Positions 43,593-53,504 of a DNA stretch of 64,000 nt are shown in pieces. The notes beneath the pieces were generated by a model that saw only the letters and a program-made list of their open reading frames with translations, searched no databases and was not told the DNA's origin. How positions within the stretch are numbered: the stretch's first letter is position 1; every line of letters begins with the position of its first letter. The position numbers and the translations under genes are program-made. Source of the stretch: an uncultured Ruegeria sp. (GTDB lineage: Bacteria > Pseudomonadota > Alphaproteobacteria > Rhodobacterales > Rhodobacteraceae); contig NZ_CANNGO010000003.1 in the NCBI RefSeq assembly GCF_947504215.1, forward strand, positions 186,001-250,000. Reading direction: 5' to 3'.

Positions 43593-44713
43593 CAGACGCG
43601 CATCGGCATGACGACATAAACCGCACTCTGATCATTGCCTTCGCGCATCAATGTCGGGTCACCTGCCGAATTGAACATGAAAACCGCGTTTTCCCGATCC
43701 ACCTGAGATGCGATTTCCAGCAGGTACTTGGCGTTGAAACCAATTTCCAGCCGTTCATCACCGTAGGCCACAGCAAGCTCTTCTTCAGCAGCACCGCTGT
43801 CGGGTGCGTTCACTGACAGGACAAGTTTATCCGCATCAAGCTGCAGTTTGACGGCGCGGGACCGTTCTGACGACACAGTCGCAACTCGGTCTACCGCCTG
43901 CGCGAATTCGGCTGCGTCAACTTCCAGCTTCCGGTTGTTCCCCTGTGGAATGACACGCGTGTAATCCGGGAAGGTTCCGTCGATCACCTTTGAGGTCAAG
44001 GTAATATCAGGCGTTGCAAAGCGAATCTTGGTTTCACTGACCGAGACGGCAATGTCCATCTCGTCATCTTCCAGCAGCTTACGCAGCTCTCCCACCGTCT
44101 TGCGCGGCACAATCACACCCGGCATATCCGCCGCACCGTCCGGCAGGTCGGCATCAATGCGCGCCAGTCGATGCCCATCTGTTGCCACGCACCGCAGAAC
44201 CTTTCCGCCGTCAGATCCATCTGAAATATGCATGTAAACCCCGTTCAGATAGTAGCGGGTTTCTTCGGTTGAGATGGCAAACTTCGATTTGTCGAACAAT
44301 CGGCGCAACAGCGCAGCGGATGCGGTAAAGTTCGATGCATATTCCGAAGATGCCATCACCGGAAAATCTTCTTTCGGCAAAGTTGCCAGCGAGAAATTCG
44401 AGCGCCCAGCCTCGACCGTCAATCGGCCCGCGGCGCTGTCGGCCGTCAGCGTCACCAAGGCGCCATCCGGCAGCTTTCGTACGATCTCGTGCAACGTAGT
44501 TGCGGCAACCGTGGTGGCCCCGGCTTTTTCCACCTGCGCCGGGGCTTTGTCGACAACTTCGATGTCCAGATCTGTTGCACGAAACTGCGCTGTATCGCCT
44601 TCGGCCTCGATCAGCACATTGGCCAGGATCGGAATTGTGTTGCGGCGTTCCACAACGGACTGAGCCTGCGAAACGGCCTTGAGAAGGGTGCCGCGTTCGA
44701 TGCTGATCTTCAT
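43592..44713 (-). CDS. dnaN: DNA polymerase III sliding clamp (beta subunit)
   Basis: 373 residues, the standard clamp length. It starts MKISIERGTLLKAVSQAQSV and ends Y-V-V-M-P-M-R-V, the typical C-terminus. Three clamp domains fit the length. It holds the replicative polymerase on DNA. It lies 228 bp downstream of dnaA, with the dnaA terminator between. Confidence 0.98.
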   Translation of the reverse strand: MKISIERGTLLKAVSQAQSVVERRNTIPILANVLIEAEGDTAQFRATDLDIEVVDKAPAQVEKAGATTVAATTLHEIVRKLPDGALVTLTADSAAGRLTVEAGRSNFSLATLPKEDFPVMASSEYASNFTASAALLRRLFDKSKFAISTEETRYYLNGVYMHISDGSDGGKVLRCVATDGHRLARIDADLPDGAADMPGVIVPRKTVGELRKLLEDDEMDIAVSVSETKIRFATPDITLTSKVIDGTFPDYTRVIPQGNNRKLEVDAAEFAQAVDRVATVSSERSRAVKLQLDADKLVLSVNAPDSGAAEEELAVAYGDERLEIGFNAKYLLEIASQVDRENAVFMFNSAGDPTLMREGNDQSAVYVVMPMRV

Positions 44714-44886
44714 ACCCTCAATTCCTCTGACTTAAGTGCCGAAATAGGCGGGACTGGCAAGTTAGCGGTTCAGCCCTGAGGCACAAGGATTTTTTATGGA
44801 TTTCTGGGTCGGAATACCCATTGCGTCAAGAGGCACGTGGTGCGCCGGTCACAGTTCAGCATCGACCGTGGACAATTGCGCACAAG

Positions 44887-44917
44887 AAAACGCCCCGGAC
44901 ATCAAATCCAGGGCGTT
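44887..44917 (-). terminator. intrinsic terminator after dnaA
   Basis: On the minus strand AACGCCCTGGAT, a short loop, then TGTCCGGGGCGTT pairs with one mismatch and is followed by TTCTT. It lies about 25 bp after the dnaA stop, separating dnaA from dnaN transcription at least in part. Confidence 0.65.
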
Positions 44918-44941
44918 CCTGACTGGTTTTGGCGACTTACC

Positions 44942-46327
44942 TCAGGCTTCGAGCGACCGGCGCAGCATTTCCACATCTTCGGCGATCTGGCCGTCTGTCA
45001 CTTTCAACTCTTCGATACGTCTGACGCCGTGCATGACCGTGGTGTGATCACGCCCGCCGAACCGGCGGCCAATCTCGGGCAGCGAACGGCTTGTCAATTG
45101 TTTGCACAGATACATCGCGACCTGACGCGGGCGGGCGTAAGATCGCAAACGTTTGGGCCCGATGATATCTGACAGGCGGATATTGTAGTAGTCTGACACC
45201 TTGCGCTGGATCTCTTCGACTGAGATCTTGCGCTCAGACGCCCGCAGCACGTCGGCCAGGCAATCCTGCGTCAGCTCCATATCGATTTCGCGACCCACGA
45301 GCGATGCAAATGCAAACAGACGTGTCAGCGCGCCTTCAAGCACGCGGACATTGGTCGAGATACGATGCGCGAGGAACTCCAGCACGCCGTCGGTTATGGT
45401 CAGATCAGGGTAGGTGCTGCGGTATTGCTGCACCTTGTTCTGCAGGATACCCAGGCGCAGTTCATAATCGGTTGGGTGCAAGTCAACAACCAAGCCACAT
45501 TGCAGACGCGACTTTACACGATCTTCAAGGTCTTTGATCTCGCCCGGCGCACGGTCGGCCGAAATGATGATCTGCTTGTTCTGATCCACCAGTGCATTGA
45601 ACGTATGGAAGAATTCTTCCTGCGTCGAATCTTTGCCCGCGATGAATTGGACGTCATCAACCATCAGCACGTCAACCGAGCGGAACAGGTGCTTGAAATC
45701 CATCATCCGACGCTCGCGCAGCGCCTGCACAAAGCGGTACATGAATTGTTCGGCGGATAGGTACAGCACGTTCAGCTCGGGATGCTTGGTTTTGAGTTCC
45801 CACGCAATGGCATGCATCAGATGTGTCTTACCCAGCCCAACACCGCCATAAAGAACCAGTGGGTTGAAGGTGACGGGCCCGCCTTCCGAGACGCGGCGTG
45901 CGGCGGCATGGGCCAGTTCGTTGGGCTTGCCAACAACAAAGCTGTCGAAAGTAAAACGGGAATCCAGAGGCGCAGCTTGCAATGAATCCAACGGGGATTG
46001 TGGGTTATCCATTTGCGGCACAACAGCTACCTCCGGGGTCGCTTTCGATGAAGATTCGGTCACTTGCGTTGGCCGAACCGGTGAGTTGGCGGCGACGCGA
46101 AAGGCAAGGCGCTGCACCGTTTCACCCGAGGTGTTGAGCTCGTATAAAATGAGGTCCGCAAAATTCTGGCTGACATAGTTGCCCATGAAATTGGTCGGCA
46201 CTGAAAAGACGGCCACACCATCCTGCAACTCCTGAAACTCCAGAGGTTCAATCCAGGTGGTGAAGTTGTTCCGACCAATAGCCTTCAGCAACTTGTTTCG
46301 AAGTAGTCCCCATTTCTCTTGTGTCAT
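44942..46327 (-). CDS. dnaA: chromosomal replication initiator DnaA
   Basis: 461 residues. Domain I is at the front (W-G-L-L-R-N-K-L-L). The AAA+ domain has Walker A G-G-V-G-L-G-K-T-H around residue 160 and Walker B V-L-M-V-D-D-V-Q-F. The C-terminal DNA-binding domain has G-G-R-D-H-T-T-V-M-H, the DnaA signature. It opens oriC. It is first of the dnaA-dnaN-recF series. Confidence 0.98.
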   Translation of the reverse strand: MTQEKWGLLRNKLLKAIGRNNFTTWIEPLEFQELQDGVAVFSVPTNFMGNYVSQNFADLILYELNTSGETVQRLAFRVAANSPVRPTQVTESSSKATPEVAVVPQMDNPQSPLDSLQAAPLDSRFTFDSFVVGKPNELAHAAARRVSEGGPVTFNPLVLYGGVGLGKTHLMHAIAWELKTKHPELNVLYLSAEQFMYRFVQALRERRMMDFKHLFRSVDVLMVDDVQFIAGKDSTQEEFFHTFNALVDQNKQIIISADRAPGEIKDLEDRVKSRLQCGLVVDLHPTDYELRLGILQNKVQQYRSTYPDLTITDGVLEFLAHRISTNVRVLEGALTRLFAFASLVGREIDMELTQDCLADVLRASERKISVEEIQRKVSDYYNIRLSDIIGPKRLRSYARPRQVAMYLCKQLTSRSLPEIGRRFGGRDHTTVMHGVRRIEELKVTDGQIAEDVEMLRRSLEA

Positions 46328-46879
46328 TCAGCGCCTCACGCATCCCATTCTTATTGGCCTGCCGGCCTTATCAATATGATCCGGTTCCCCGGTTTATGTA
46401 CCCACACGCACAAAGGTCTACCGTCGCCAAACCAGGGGTTCAGCGGGTCAATCCTTGAAAGCTCGGTTCTTCCGTTTTTTGAACACCCCACAAAACAGGA
46501 GTGCCCCGAAAACCGGGTTGCACGTCGCAATCTCATTTTTCGACAGGGCCAAGATCAGCGGTTGTCCCGTGATCCTTAGCAGATCGGCAGCCCGGCCTAG
46601 GCCGGTCGACGACTAACGTTCCACAAACTTCCTGATGCCCGTCAGTCCGAAAGTGGAAACAGCCTGTCCCCCCAAGCGAGTGAATCGCTGGAACAGTGGT
46701 AGCAAGAGCAGCCCGGTCGCGGCAACGAAACTCTGATATTGACTCGGGTCTTTGGCCGAAAGAATCTCTTGGTTTTGGGAAGGCGCGGTATTCTGGCAAC
46801 ACGAAAAAAGCGCCGCAGCACGCGACGCTTTTCAAAATAGTTCAGCCTTGCTTACGTGACCCTAGGTCACTTTCTGGGC
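46328..46879. other. dnaA-rpsT intergenic region
   Basis: 552 bp holding the dnaA promoter side and, at 46804-46832, the rpsT terminator. I searched by eye for TTATCCACA and close variants and found none convincing, nor an AT-rich unwinding stretch beside clustered boxes. Hence I do not call an origin here. Confidence 0.5.
46804..46832 (-). terminator. intrinsic terminator after rpsT
   Basis: AAAAGCGTCGC, loop gtgct, GCGGCGCTTTTTT on the minus strand: 11-bp stem with one G-T pair and a run of six T. About 50 bp after the rpsT stop. Confidence 0.85.
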
Positions 46880-47143
46880 TTAACCCAGAGCTTTGACGCG
46901 CGACGACAGACGCGACATTTTGCGGGCTGCGGTGTTCTTGTGGAAGACGCCTTTGGTGACGCCGCGCATCAGCTCGGGCTGCGCTGCACGCAGAGCTGCG
47001 GTTGCAGCGTCTTTGTCGCCGGATGCGATCGCTTCTTCAACTTTACGCAGGTAGGTGCGGATGCGCGAACGACGCGCTTTGTTTACTGCGAAACGCTTTT
47101 CGTTCTGACGAGCGCGCTTCTTTGCCTGGGGCGAGTTTGCCAT
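46880..47143 (-). CDS. rpsT: 30S ribosomal protein S20
   Basis: 87 residues from ATG 47143, starting [17 protein letters not shown], the S20 N-terminus. An earlier in-frame start would add an unrelated 16 residues. Lys/Arg rich throughout. It binds 16S rRNA in the small subunit. It is monocistronic, with a good terminator. Confidence 0.98.
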   Translation of the reverse strand: MANSPQAKKRARQNEKRFAVNKARRSRIRTYLRKVEEAIASGDKDAATAALRAAQPELMRGVTKGVFHKNTAARKMSRLSSRVKALG

Positions 47144-47327
47144 GTGTGTATCTGACCTTTGTTCGGTACGGTTATCTGGGTTGCGCGCCACGGGTTTGTC
47201 CGCACCGGATCAGGAATCACGAGTGTGAGTCGGGCCAAGCGGGCCGCACGCGCATGCATAGCGGCGCTAGTTATCCAAGTTTGTTGGGTTTGCCAAGCCG
47301 ATTCTTGCACTCTGCATATCTGCCATG

Positions 47328-47350
47328 AAAAAGGCGGGCCTGACCCGCCT
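47328..47350 (-). terminator. intrinsic terminator after enoyl-CoA hydratase
   Basis: AGGCGGG-tcag-GCCCGCCTTTTT on the minus strand: perfect GC-rich stem plus T run, 25 bp after the stop at 47375. Confidence 0.85.
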
Positions 47351-47374
47351 GTTCCGATCAAACTGTCATGCGAC

Positions 47375-48151
47375 TTACTTATCGCGGAACTGAGCTGCGC
47401 GCTTTTCAAGGAATGCGGCCATGCCTTCTTTCTGATCTTCGGTCGCGAACATGGAGTGGAATACGCGACGCTCGAACAGCATGCCTTCACTGAGCGGCAA
47501 TTCATAGCTGCGGTTAACCGCCTCTTTCGCGGCCATTGCAGACAGCTGGGATTTCTCAGCAATTTTCTGAGCAGCCCCGATTGCTTCTTCCATCAACTTC
47601 TTAGCGGGCACAACCCGGCTGACCAAACCCGAACGGTCAGCCTCTTCCGCGTCCATAAAACGGCCGGTCAGGTTCATGTCCATCGACTTGGATTTACCAA
47701 CAAACCGGGTCAACCGCTGGCTGCCACCCAAACCGGCAATGACGCCCAGATTGATTTCAGGCTGGCCAAACTTGGCCGTATCGGCGGCGATAATGAAATC
47801 GCACAACATCGCCAGTTCACATCCTCCGCCCAGCGCGTAACCTGCCACGGCTGCGATGATCGGTTTGCGGATAGCGCAAATACGATCATTGACGTCGCCA
47901 AACAGGTTTTGGCCGTAAACGTCGACAAAGCTCATTTCGGACATCTCTTTGATGTCTGCGCCCGCAGCAAAAGCCTTGTCCGACCCGGTGATGACGATGC
48001 AGCGCACTTTATCATTTTCGTCAGCCTCTTCCAACGCGGTGCACAATTCACCCATCAACTGGGTGTTCAGTGCATTCAACGCATCGGGTCTGTCGAGCTT
48101 GATAAGGGCAACGTGGTCTTCGATTTCGACGATGATCGTCTCAAAAGCCAT
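47375..48151 (-). CDS. enoyl-CoA hydratase (crotonase family)
   Basis: 258 residues from ATG 48151, giving the family start [20 protein letters not shown]. The oxyanion-hole motifs [10 protein letters not shown] and G-G-G-C-E-L-A-M and the catalytic glutamates nearby are present. It hydrates 2-enoyl-CoA to 3-hydroxyacyl-CoA in fatty-acid oxidation. It lies 67 bp after mutM on the same strand and ends in a strong terminator. Confidence 0.93.
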   Translation of the reverse strand: MAFETIIVEIEDHVALIKLDRPDALNALNTQLMGELCTALEEADENDKVRCIVITGSDKAFAAGADIKEMSEMSFVDVYGQNLFGDVNDRICAIRKPIIAAVAGYALGGGCELAMLCDFIIAADTAKFGQPEINLGVIAGLGGSQRLTRFVGKSKSMDMNLTGRFMDAEEADRSGLVSRVVPAKKLMEEAIGAAQKIAEKSQLSAMAAKEAVNRSYELPLSEGMLFERRVFHSMFATEDQKEGMAAFLEKRAAQFRDK

Positions 48152-48217
48152 GAGATGCGAGCTTTCAGTTGTTCCGTTCAGATACGATTCCTTATCACGC
48201 AAAAACGCTGGATCAAG

Positions 48218-49069
48218 CTATCTTTGGCATTGCGCACAATAGAATGATGAGCGACCCGACTGGGTGATTCTCTTGATTGGTCGTCCGCAGCCATCGGTTC
48301 GGCAGGCCTCACCTTCACGTCCATATACATCAAAGCTGTGCTGAAAATATCCAAGTTCTCCATCGGCTTGTCTGAAATCTCGCAGGGACGACCCGCCCGC
48401 CTCGATCGCGTCCCGCAACACTTTCCGGATGATCGGAACCAAGGCCGCGACGCGTTGCGAAGAAATTTGACCAGCTTTACGACGTGGCGACACACCAGCA
48501 CGAAAAAGCGCTTCGCAAACATAGATGTTGCCCAGACCCGCAACGATTCCCTGATCCAGAAGCGCGGATTTGACTGGCGTGTTCTTATCGCGAAACCCAT
48601 CAATCAAATGCTGTTCGTGGAAATCATTGCCCAGCGGCTCGGGCCCAAGCACAGATAGCAGTTTGTGACTTTCCGCAGTCGCGGTCTGTAACAAGTCCAT
48701 CGCTCCGAACCGGCGCGGATCATTAAAAGTGATGCGCGCGCCATTTTCCATGTGAAACACCACGTGGTCATGTTTTTCGGGCATCGGATGCGTGTGCGCA
48801 AACTGCCCGAGCGGATCGCCCGAAACCGTCAAGCGCCCAGACATCCCAAGATGAACCAGCAAGGTTTCCCCGCTGCTGAGATCCGCGAGAATGTATTTTG
48901 ACCTTCGGCGCAGACGATCGACTCGCTGCCCTGTCAGCCGGTCGGCCATCCGCTCGGGAAACGGCCAGCGCAAATCGGGGCGATTCACATCCGCCTTGTC
49001 AATCACCACACCCTCCATTGCAGGGGTCAGGCCGCGTCTTACTGTCTCGACCTCGGGCAATTCGGGCAT
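48218..49069 (-). CDS. mutM: formamidopyrimidine-DNA glycosylase
   Basis: 283 residues. It starts [14 protein letters not shown]: Pro2 is the catalytic nucleophile and Glu3 its partner. R-R-S-K-Y-I-L is the beta-hairpin lysine region, and a zinc finger closes the protein (C-R-T-D-G-C-G then F-Y-C-A-Q-C-Q-R). It removes 8-oxoguanine. It is divergent from ubiE. Confidence 0.97.
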   Translation of the reverse strand: MPELPEVETVRRGLTPAMEGVVIDKADVNRPDLRWPFPERMADRLTGQRVDRLRRRSKYILADLSSGETLLVHLGMSGRLTVSGDPLGQFAHTHPMPEKHDHVVFHMENGARITFNDPRRFGAMDLLQTATAESHKLLSVLGPEPLGNDFHEQHLIDGFRDKNTPVKSALLDQGIVAGLGNIYVCEALFRAGVSPRRKAGQISSQRVAALVPIIRKVLRDAIEAGGSSLRDFRQADGELGYFQHSFDVYGREGEACRTDGCGRPIKRITQSGRSSFYCAQCQR

Positions 49070-49155
49070 CTGAGAGCTCCTAATTCAATGGGCCGCATTG
49101 TGCCCGGTCCTTATGGCCCTATAACAGAGGCGAAATTCGACAAACGGCAAGGCTT

Positions 49156-49908
49156 ATGTCCGACAATAGCGACAAGACCACTCATTTCGGGTTCGAAACC
49201 GTGCGCGAGGCTGAAAAGGCCGGCCGCGTGCAGGGCGTGTTCAACTCGGTCGCCTCGAAGTACGATGTGATGAACGACGTTATGTCGATGGGCATCCACC
49301 GCATCTGGAAGGACGCGATGATGGATTGGCTTGCGCCCCGCCCCGGCCAGCGATTGCTGGATGTGGCGGGCGGCACCGGAGATATTTCGTTCCGGTTCCT
49401 CAAGCGTGCGGGGCACGGTCACGCCACCGTTCTTGACTTGACTGAGCCGATGTTGACCGAAGGCCGTCAGCGCGCCGAAGCCGACCAGATGTCGGACAGT
49501 CTGAACTGGGTGGTGGGCGACGCGATGTCCCTCCCCTTCGAAGACAACACCTTTGACGTCTACACAATCTCGTTTGGTATTCGCAACGTGACCCGTCCTC
49601 AGGAAGCGCTGAACGAAGCCTATCGTGTGCTGAAGCCCGGCGGCCGTCTCATGGTGCTGGAGTTCAGCCAATTGCCGAATGACGGTCTGCAAAAGCTCTA
49701 TGACCTCTATAGCTTCAATGTCATCCCGCGCATGGGCAAGTTAATCGCCAACGATTACGACAGCTATCAGTATCTTGTGGAATCGATCCGCAACTTCCCG
49801 GATCAGGACACGTTTCTGGGCATGGTCCACTCCGCCGGGTTCGAAAACGCCAAGTATCGCAACCTCAGCATGGGCATCGCCGCGCTGCATTCCGGCTGGA
49901 AGATCTGA
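49156..49908 (+). CDS. ubiE: ubiquinone/menaquinone C-methyltransferase UbiE
   Basis: 250 residues with the SAM motif [10 protein letters not shown], then V-G-D-A-M-S-L-P-F and the UbiE signature [17 protein letters not shown]. It methylates the benzoquinol ring in ubiquinone synthesis. It is followed after 3 bp by ubiB, a conserved pairing. Confidence 0.97.
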   Translation: MSDNSDKTTHFGFETVREAEKAGRVQGVFNSVASKYDVMNDVMSMGIHRIWKDAMMDWLAPRPGQRLLDVAGGTGDISFRFLKRAGHGHATVLDLTEPMLTEGRQRAEADQMSDSLNWVVGDAMSLPFEDNTFDVYTISFGIRNVTRPQEALNEAYRVLKPGGRLMVLEFSQLPNDGLQKLYDLYSFNVIPRMGKLIANDYDSYQYLVESIRNFPDQDTFLGMVHSAGFENAKYRNLSMGIAALHSGWKI

Positions 49909-49911
49909 CGC

Positions 49912-51441
49912 ATGCGCGGACCACACAACATCATTCGCCTGATCCGCACAGGCGCCACGCTAGAGCGCACGGGCGCAATGAATGTCGTTCTTGACGCGTT
50001 CGAGGCACCGCGCTCATTGCGCTTCGTGGCCCACGCGCTGGGCAAACCCTTCCAATGGCTTGGCTACAAAGGCGACCTCGCCATGCCACCCGCCACGCGC
50101 GCCCTGACGGCGCTGGGTCCTGCGTACATCAAATTCGGTCAGGTGCTCTCAACGCGCCCGGATGTGGTTGGAAACGAGCTGGCCGAACAATTGCGTGTGC
50201 TGCAGGATAAGCTGCCCCCTTTCTCCAAAGCCGAGGCGATGGCCGAAGTGGAAAAAGAACTTGGCCAACCCGTGGCCGAGATTTTCAGCGAGTTCAGTGA
50301 ACCCATCGCCGCCGCGTCAATTGCACAGGTTCACAAGGCAAAGCTCGTCAGCACCCGTGAAGACGTCGCCGTCAAGGTCCTGCGCCCCGGTATCGAGCGG
50401 GCGTTCCGCAAAGACGTCGACGCGTTCTATTTCGCCGCCCGGATCGTGCAGCTGTTTGCGCCCAGCGCCCGACGCCTGCGACCCATGGAGGTGATCGAGC
50501 ATTTCGATGGGGTAGTCCGGGGCGAACTTGACCTGCGCCTGGAAAGCTCTGCCGCGTCAGAATACGCCGCCAACACAAAAAACGATTCCGGATTCTGGCT
50601 GCCGCCGGTTGTCTGGTCCCTATCCGCCCGTCGCGTGATGACGCTCAGTTGGGCGGATGGTGTGCCGCTGGGTGAAAACGATGCGCTGGACGCCGCAGGT
50701 CACAATCGTAACGATCTGGCAGAGCGGGTCTTGCGCCTGTTTCTTCTGCACGCGCTACGCGACGGGTTTTTCCATGCTGATATGCATCAGGGCAACCTGA
50801 AAGTCGCCGCCAACGGGGACATCATTGCCTATGACTACGGCATCATGGGCCATATCGACGAATACACTCGCCGCGTCTATGCCGAAATTCTCTTCGGCTT
50901 CATCCGCCGCGATTACAAACGCGTGGCCGAAGTGCATTTCGAAGCGGGCTACGTGCCTGCGAATCAAGATGTGGACGAATTCGCCCGCGCCCTGCGCGCG
51001 GTGGGCGAGCCGATCTTTGGCATGGATGCAACGCATATCTCGATGGGCCGCCTGCTGAGCTATCTGTTCGAAGTGACCGAACGGTTCGGCATGGAAACCC
51101 GAACCGAGCTGATCCTGCTACAACGCACAATGGTTGTGGTCGAGGGTGTGGCCCGTTCTCTGGACCCACATATGAACATCTGGGAGGTGGCGCGCCCAGT
51201 GGTCGAAGATTACATCAAGCAATCCATCGGACCACGTGCAGCCCTCAGGGATCTTGGCAAAACCGCGATGGTTCTGGCTCGTTTTGGCCCACGGTTGCCT
51301 GCCTTGGTGGAAAGCGCCCTGATCGCCCAGACCCAAAAAGACGAACCGCAAAATTCGCGCCTTCGTTCAAAAATCCTGCCTGCAATTCTTGGTGCCGTAA
51401 CCGGTGCCGCGGTTGTTTTGGTAATCCTGGCACTCGGATGA
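49912..51441 (+). CDS. ubiB: UbiB protein kinase-like ATPase for ubiquinone synthesis
   Basis: 509 residues. The ABC1/ADCK kinase-like domain shows the KxGQ motif as I-K-F-G-Q-V-L-S-T-R-P-D, A-A-A-S-I-A-Q-V-H-K-A and F-H-A-D-M-H-Q-G-N. One or two C-terminal membrane helices (A-I-L-G-A-V-T-G-A-A-V-V-L-V-I-L-A) anchor it. It supports ubiquinone synthesis, probably by extracting intermediates from the membrane. It is co-transcribed with ubiE. Confidence 0.96.
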   Translation: MRGPHNIIRLIRTGATLERTGAMNVVLDAFEAPRSLRFVAHALGKPFQWLGYKGDLAMPPATRALTALGPAYIKFGQVLSTRPDVVGNELAEQLRVLQDKLPPFSKAEAMAEVEKELGQPVAEIFSEFSEPIAAASIAQVHKAKLVSTREDVAVKVLRPGIERAFRKDVDAFYFAARIVQLFAPSARRLRPMEVIEHFDGVVRGELDLRLESSAASEYAANTKNDSGFWLPPVVWSLSARRVMTLSWADGVPLGENDALDAAGHNRNDLAERVLRLFLLHALRDGFFHADMHQGNLKVAANGDIIAYDYGIMGHIDEYTRRVYAEILFGFIRRDYKRVAEVHFEAGYVPANQDVDEFARALRAVGEPIFGMDATHISMGRLLSYLFEVTERFGMETRTELILLQRTMVVVEGVARSLDPHMNIWEVARPVVEDYIKQSIGPRAALRDLGKTAMVLARFGPRLPALVESALIAQTQKDEPQNSRLRSKILPAILGAVTGAAVVLVILALG

Positions 51442-51465
51442 CTCCGGCCCAGCGACTTCATCTGG

Positions 51466-51525
51466 TCAAAAATATCCTCGGAGGGAATCGCGCCTCGGCG
51501 CGATGGGGGGCAGACAGCCCCCCAC
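51466..51525. repeat. intergenic double-hairpin element after ubiB
   Basis: TCAAAAATATCCTCG, GGAGGG, then hairpin ATCGCGC-ctcg-GCGCGAT (51487-51504) and hairpin GGGGGGC-agaca-GCCCCCC (51505-51523). The first part matches the element at 43551. It lies between convergent ubiB and thiolase genes and may end transcription both ways. Confidence 0.6.
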
Positions 51526-51538
51526 GCCCGATCGCCGA

Positions 51539-52714
51539 TCAGAGCCGTTCAATGGCAATGGCGATCCCCTGACCACCACCAATGCACATTGTGATCAACC
51601 CTTTGCATCCACCGGTGCGCTCCAGCTCATATAGGGTCTTCAGCGTAATGATCGCTCCGGTGGCCCCGACAGGGTGCCCCAGTGCGATAGCCCCTCCATT
51701 GGGGTTAACCTTGGCAGCGTCCAGCCCCAGTTCCTGATTGACAGCGAGAGCCTGCGCCGCAAAGGCCTCGTTGCTTTCAACGACGTCGAAATCGCCCGCG
51801 GACAAACCGGTCTTCTTCAGCAGGTTCTGCACCGCCGGGACCGGGCCAATCCCCATCACCTCGGGGCGGACACCCGCATGGGCATACCCCAGAATGCGTG
51901 CCTTGGGTTTCAAACCCGCCTTCTCGGCCGCGTCTGCGGTGGCCAGGACCATCGCCGCGGCACCGTCATTAATGCCGGATGCATTTCCGGCTGTAACCCG
52001 ACCGTCTTTTTTGAACACTGCCCGTAACCCTGCCAGCGCCTCAGCCGTGGTCGCTTTGGGGTGTTCGTCGACATTGAAATCAACCATGTCCCGCTTGACC
52101 TTGACCTGCACAGGCGTGATTTGGTTTTCGAAGTACCCCGCCTCAATCGCAGCGGCGGCACGGGCCTGGCTCGTCAATGCGAACTCATCCATCTGCTCAC
52201 GGCTGATCTGATGCTCATCCGCGACGTTCTCTGCCGTAACGCCCATGTGACCGGTGCCAAATGGACAGTTTAGTGCGCCCAGCATCATATCCATCGAGGT
52301 TACATCGCCCATCTTCGCACCCCACCGGGCCTGAGGCACAATGTAGGGGCTGCGCGACATGCTCTCGGCACCACCAGCCACTGCAAATTCGGCATCACCC
52401 AGCATCAGAGATTGGACGGCTGAGACAATCGCCTGCGCACCCGATCCACACAGACGGTTGACATTCATCGCTGGCGTTCCATTGGGAATACCCGCCTGCA
52501 TCGCCGCCACCCGCGAAAGATACATGTCGCGGGGTTCGGTGTTGATCACATGGCCAAAGACCACATGCCCGATCTGTGCGCCTTCTACCCCCGAACGCTC
52601 AAGCGCTGCTTCGGTTGCGACGGTTGCCAGATCAATGGGGGCGGTTGATGCCAAGGCGCCGCCAAATGTTCCGATTGCGGTGCGGGCACCGTCCAGCAAT
52701 ACGATATCGGTCAT
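51539..52714 (-). CDS. acetyl-CoA C-acetyltransferase (thiolase)
   Basis: 391 residues from ATG 52714, with GGAGGAG upstream. The thiolase residues are present: Cys89 in N-R-L-C-G-S-G, His in I-A-L-G-H-P-V-G-A-T-G-A, and Cys in M-C-I-G-G-G-Q-G. It cleaves or condenses acetoacetyl-CoA/3-ketoacyl-CoA, in fatty-acid oxidation or PHB synthesis. It is divergent from the XRE-cupin regulator at 52832. Confidence 0.95.
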   Translation of the reverse strand: MTDIVLLDGARTAIGTFGGALASTAPIDLATVATEAALERSGVEGAQIGHVVFGHVINTEPRDMYLSRVAAMQAGIPNGTPAMNVNRLCGSGAQAIVSAVQSLMLGDAEFAVAGGAESMSRSPYIVPQARWGAKMGDVTSMDMMLGALNCPFGTGHMGVTAENVADEHQISREQMDEFALTSQARAAAAIEAGYFENQITPVQVKVKRDMVDFNVDEHPKATTAEALAGLRAVFKKDGRVTAGNASGINDGAAAMVLATADAAEKAGLKPKARILGYAHAGVRPEVMGIGPVPAVQNLLKKTGLSAGDFDVVESNEAFAAQALAVNQELGLDAAKVNPNGGAIALGHPVGATGAIITLKTLYELERTGGCKGLITMCIGGGQGIAIAIERL

Positions 52715-52824
52715 ATTTTTCTCCTCCAGGGTTTGGCGGCAGTATGCACTCGCAGCATAGGGCTGTCCCATAGGACGTCCCGTCACGGCCAAGATTGACA
52801 TTGCATCAGCCTGCGCGCATGAAT

Positions 52825-52840
52825 TTCCGTCATGACGGAA
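52825..52840. promoter_or_regulatory. perfect palindrome spanning a start codon
   Basis: TTCCGTCATGACGGAA is a perfect 16-bp palindrome whose centre is the ATG (52832-52834) of the XRE-cupin regulator. The same TTCCGT/ACGGAA half-sites recur at 53417-53432 before kbl. A regulator bound here would shut its own gene. Confidence 0.65.
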
Positions 52841-53395
52841 GACACAGACGATATCCTGACGCGCCTGCCCGCCCGCCTGAAAGAGGCGCGTCGTGCCAAA
52901 GGGCTTTCGCTCGAAGCCGTGGCGAACCTAAGCGGTGTGTCTCGGTCCATGGTCAGCCAGATCGAACGAGGTGAAAGCAGCCCGACAATCTCGACCCTGT
53001 GGAACCTGACCCGCGCATTGCAGGTGGATTTTGCAGGGCTTCTGGAAGAGGGCAGCATCGCAGACCAGATTGAGGTTCTCAGAAGGACTGAAGTGCCCAG
53101 CATCGACAATATGGGCCAGAACTGCCGCATCCGCATCTTATCGCCGCCCGAAGAGGCTGGCGGTCATGAGGTTTACGACATCCAGTTTGACCAAGATGGG
53201 GGGCTGAACAGCCAGCCACATGCGCGGGGTGCGCAGGAGCAATTGACCGTTCTGGAAGGCGCTGTTCGCGTGACATCAGGCTCCGCCGTGTCCGAATTAC
53301 AGCAGGGTGATACTGCGCGGTACGCAGCAGACGTTGTGCACGCCATTTCCGCGAAGGGACCGGCCCGCGTCTTTCTGATCGTCAAAAACGCCTGA
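52832..53395 (+). CDS. XRE-family regulator with cupin domain
   Basis: 187 residues. The HTH_3 domain at about 15-70 reads [32 protein letters not shown]. The cupin_2 domain at about 110-185 has [15 protein letters not shown]. This SutR/PuuR-like layout senses small metabolites. It lies 110 bp upstream of kbl-tdh on the same strand, and both its start and the kbl promoter carry TTCCGT/ACGGAA inverted repeats. It probably regulates threonine breakdown. Confidence 0.9.
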   Translation: MTEDTDDILTRLPARLKEARRAKGLSLEAVANLSGVSRSMVSQIERGESSPTISTLWNLTRALQVDFAGLLEEGSIADQIEVLRRTEVPSIDNMGQNCRIRILSPPEEAGGHEVYDIQFDQDGGLNSQPHARGAQEQLTVLEGAVRVTSGSAVSELQQGDTARYAADVVHAISAKGPARVFLIVKNA

Positions 53396-53416
53396 CCTCG
53401 GCGGCATTCCGCCTTC

Positions 53417-53432
53417 ACGGAAATTTTTCCGT
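53417..53432. promoter_or_regulatory. likely XRE-cupin operator before kbl
   Basis: ACGGAAATTTTTCCGT: inverted repeat built from the same ACGGAA/TTCCGT half-sites as the palindrome at 52825, but in the opposite order, 72 bp before the kbl start. Confidence 0.5.
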
Positions 53433-53504
53433 AATCTTGCACTTCTCCTATTTGGGAAATTTATCCGCTATGTTAGATATGCGACTCAAAGCAAGGAGAT
53501 CGCC

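Noticed and set aside
46328..46879. oriC in the dnaA-rpsT gap
   Set aside because: No TTATCCACA-type boxes, no cluster of close variants and no AT-rich unwinding element could be seen; position near dnaA alone is not enough.
47159..48247. 362-residue plus-strand reading over rpsT, enoyl-CoA hydratase and the terminator
   Set aside because: It lies antisense to well-supported genes and crosses a terminator; composition is that of a reverse-frame shadow in GC-rich DNA.
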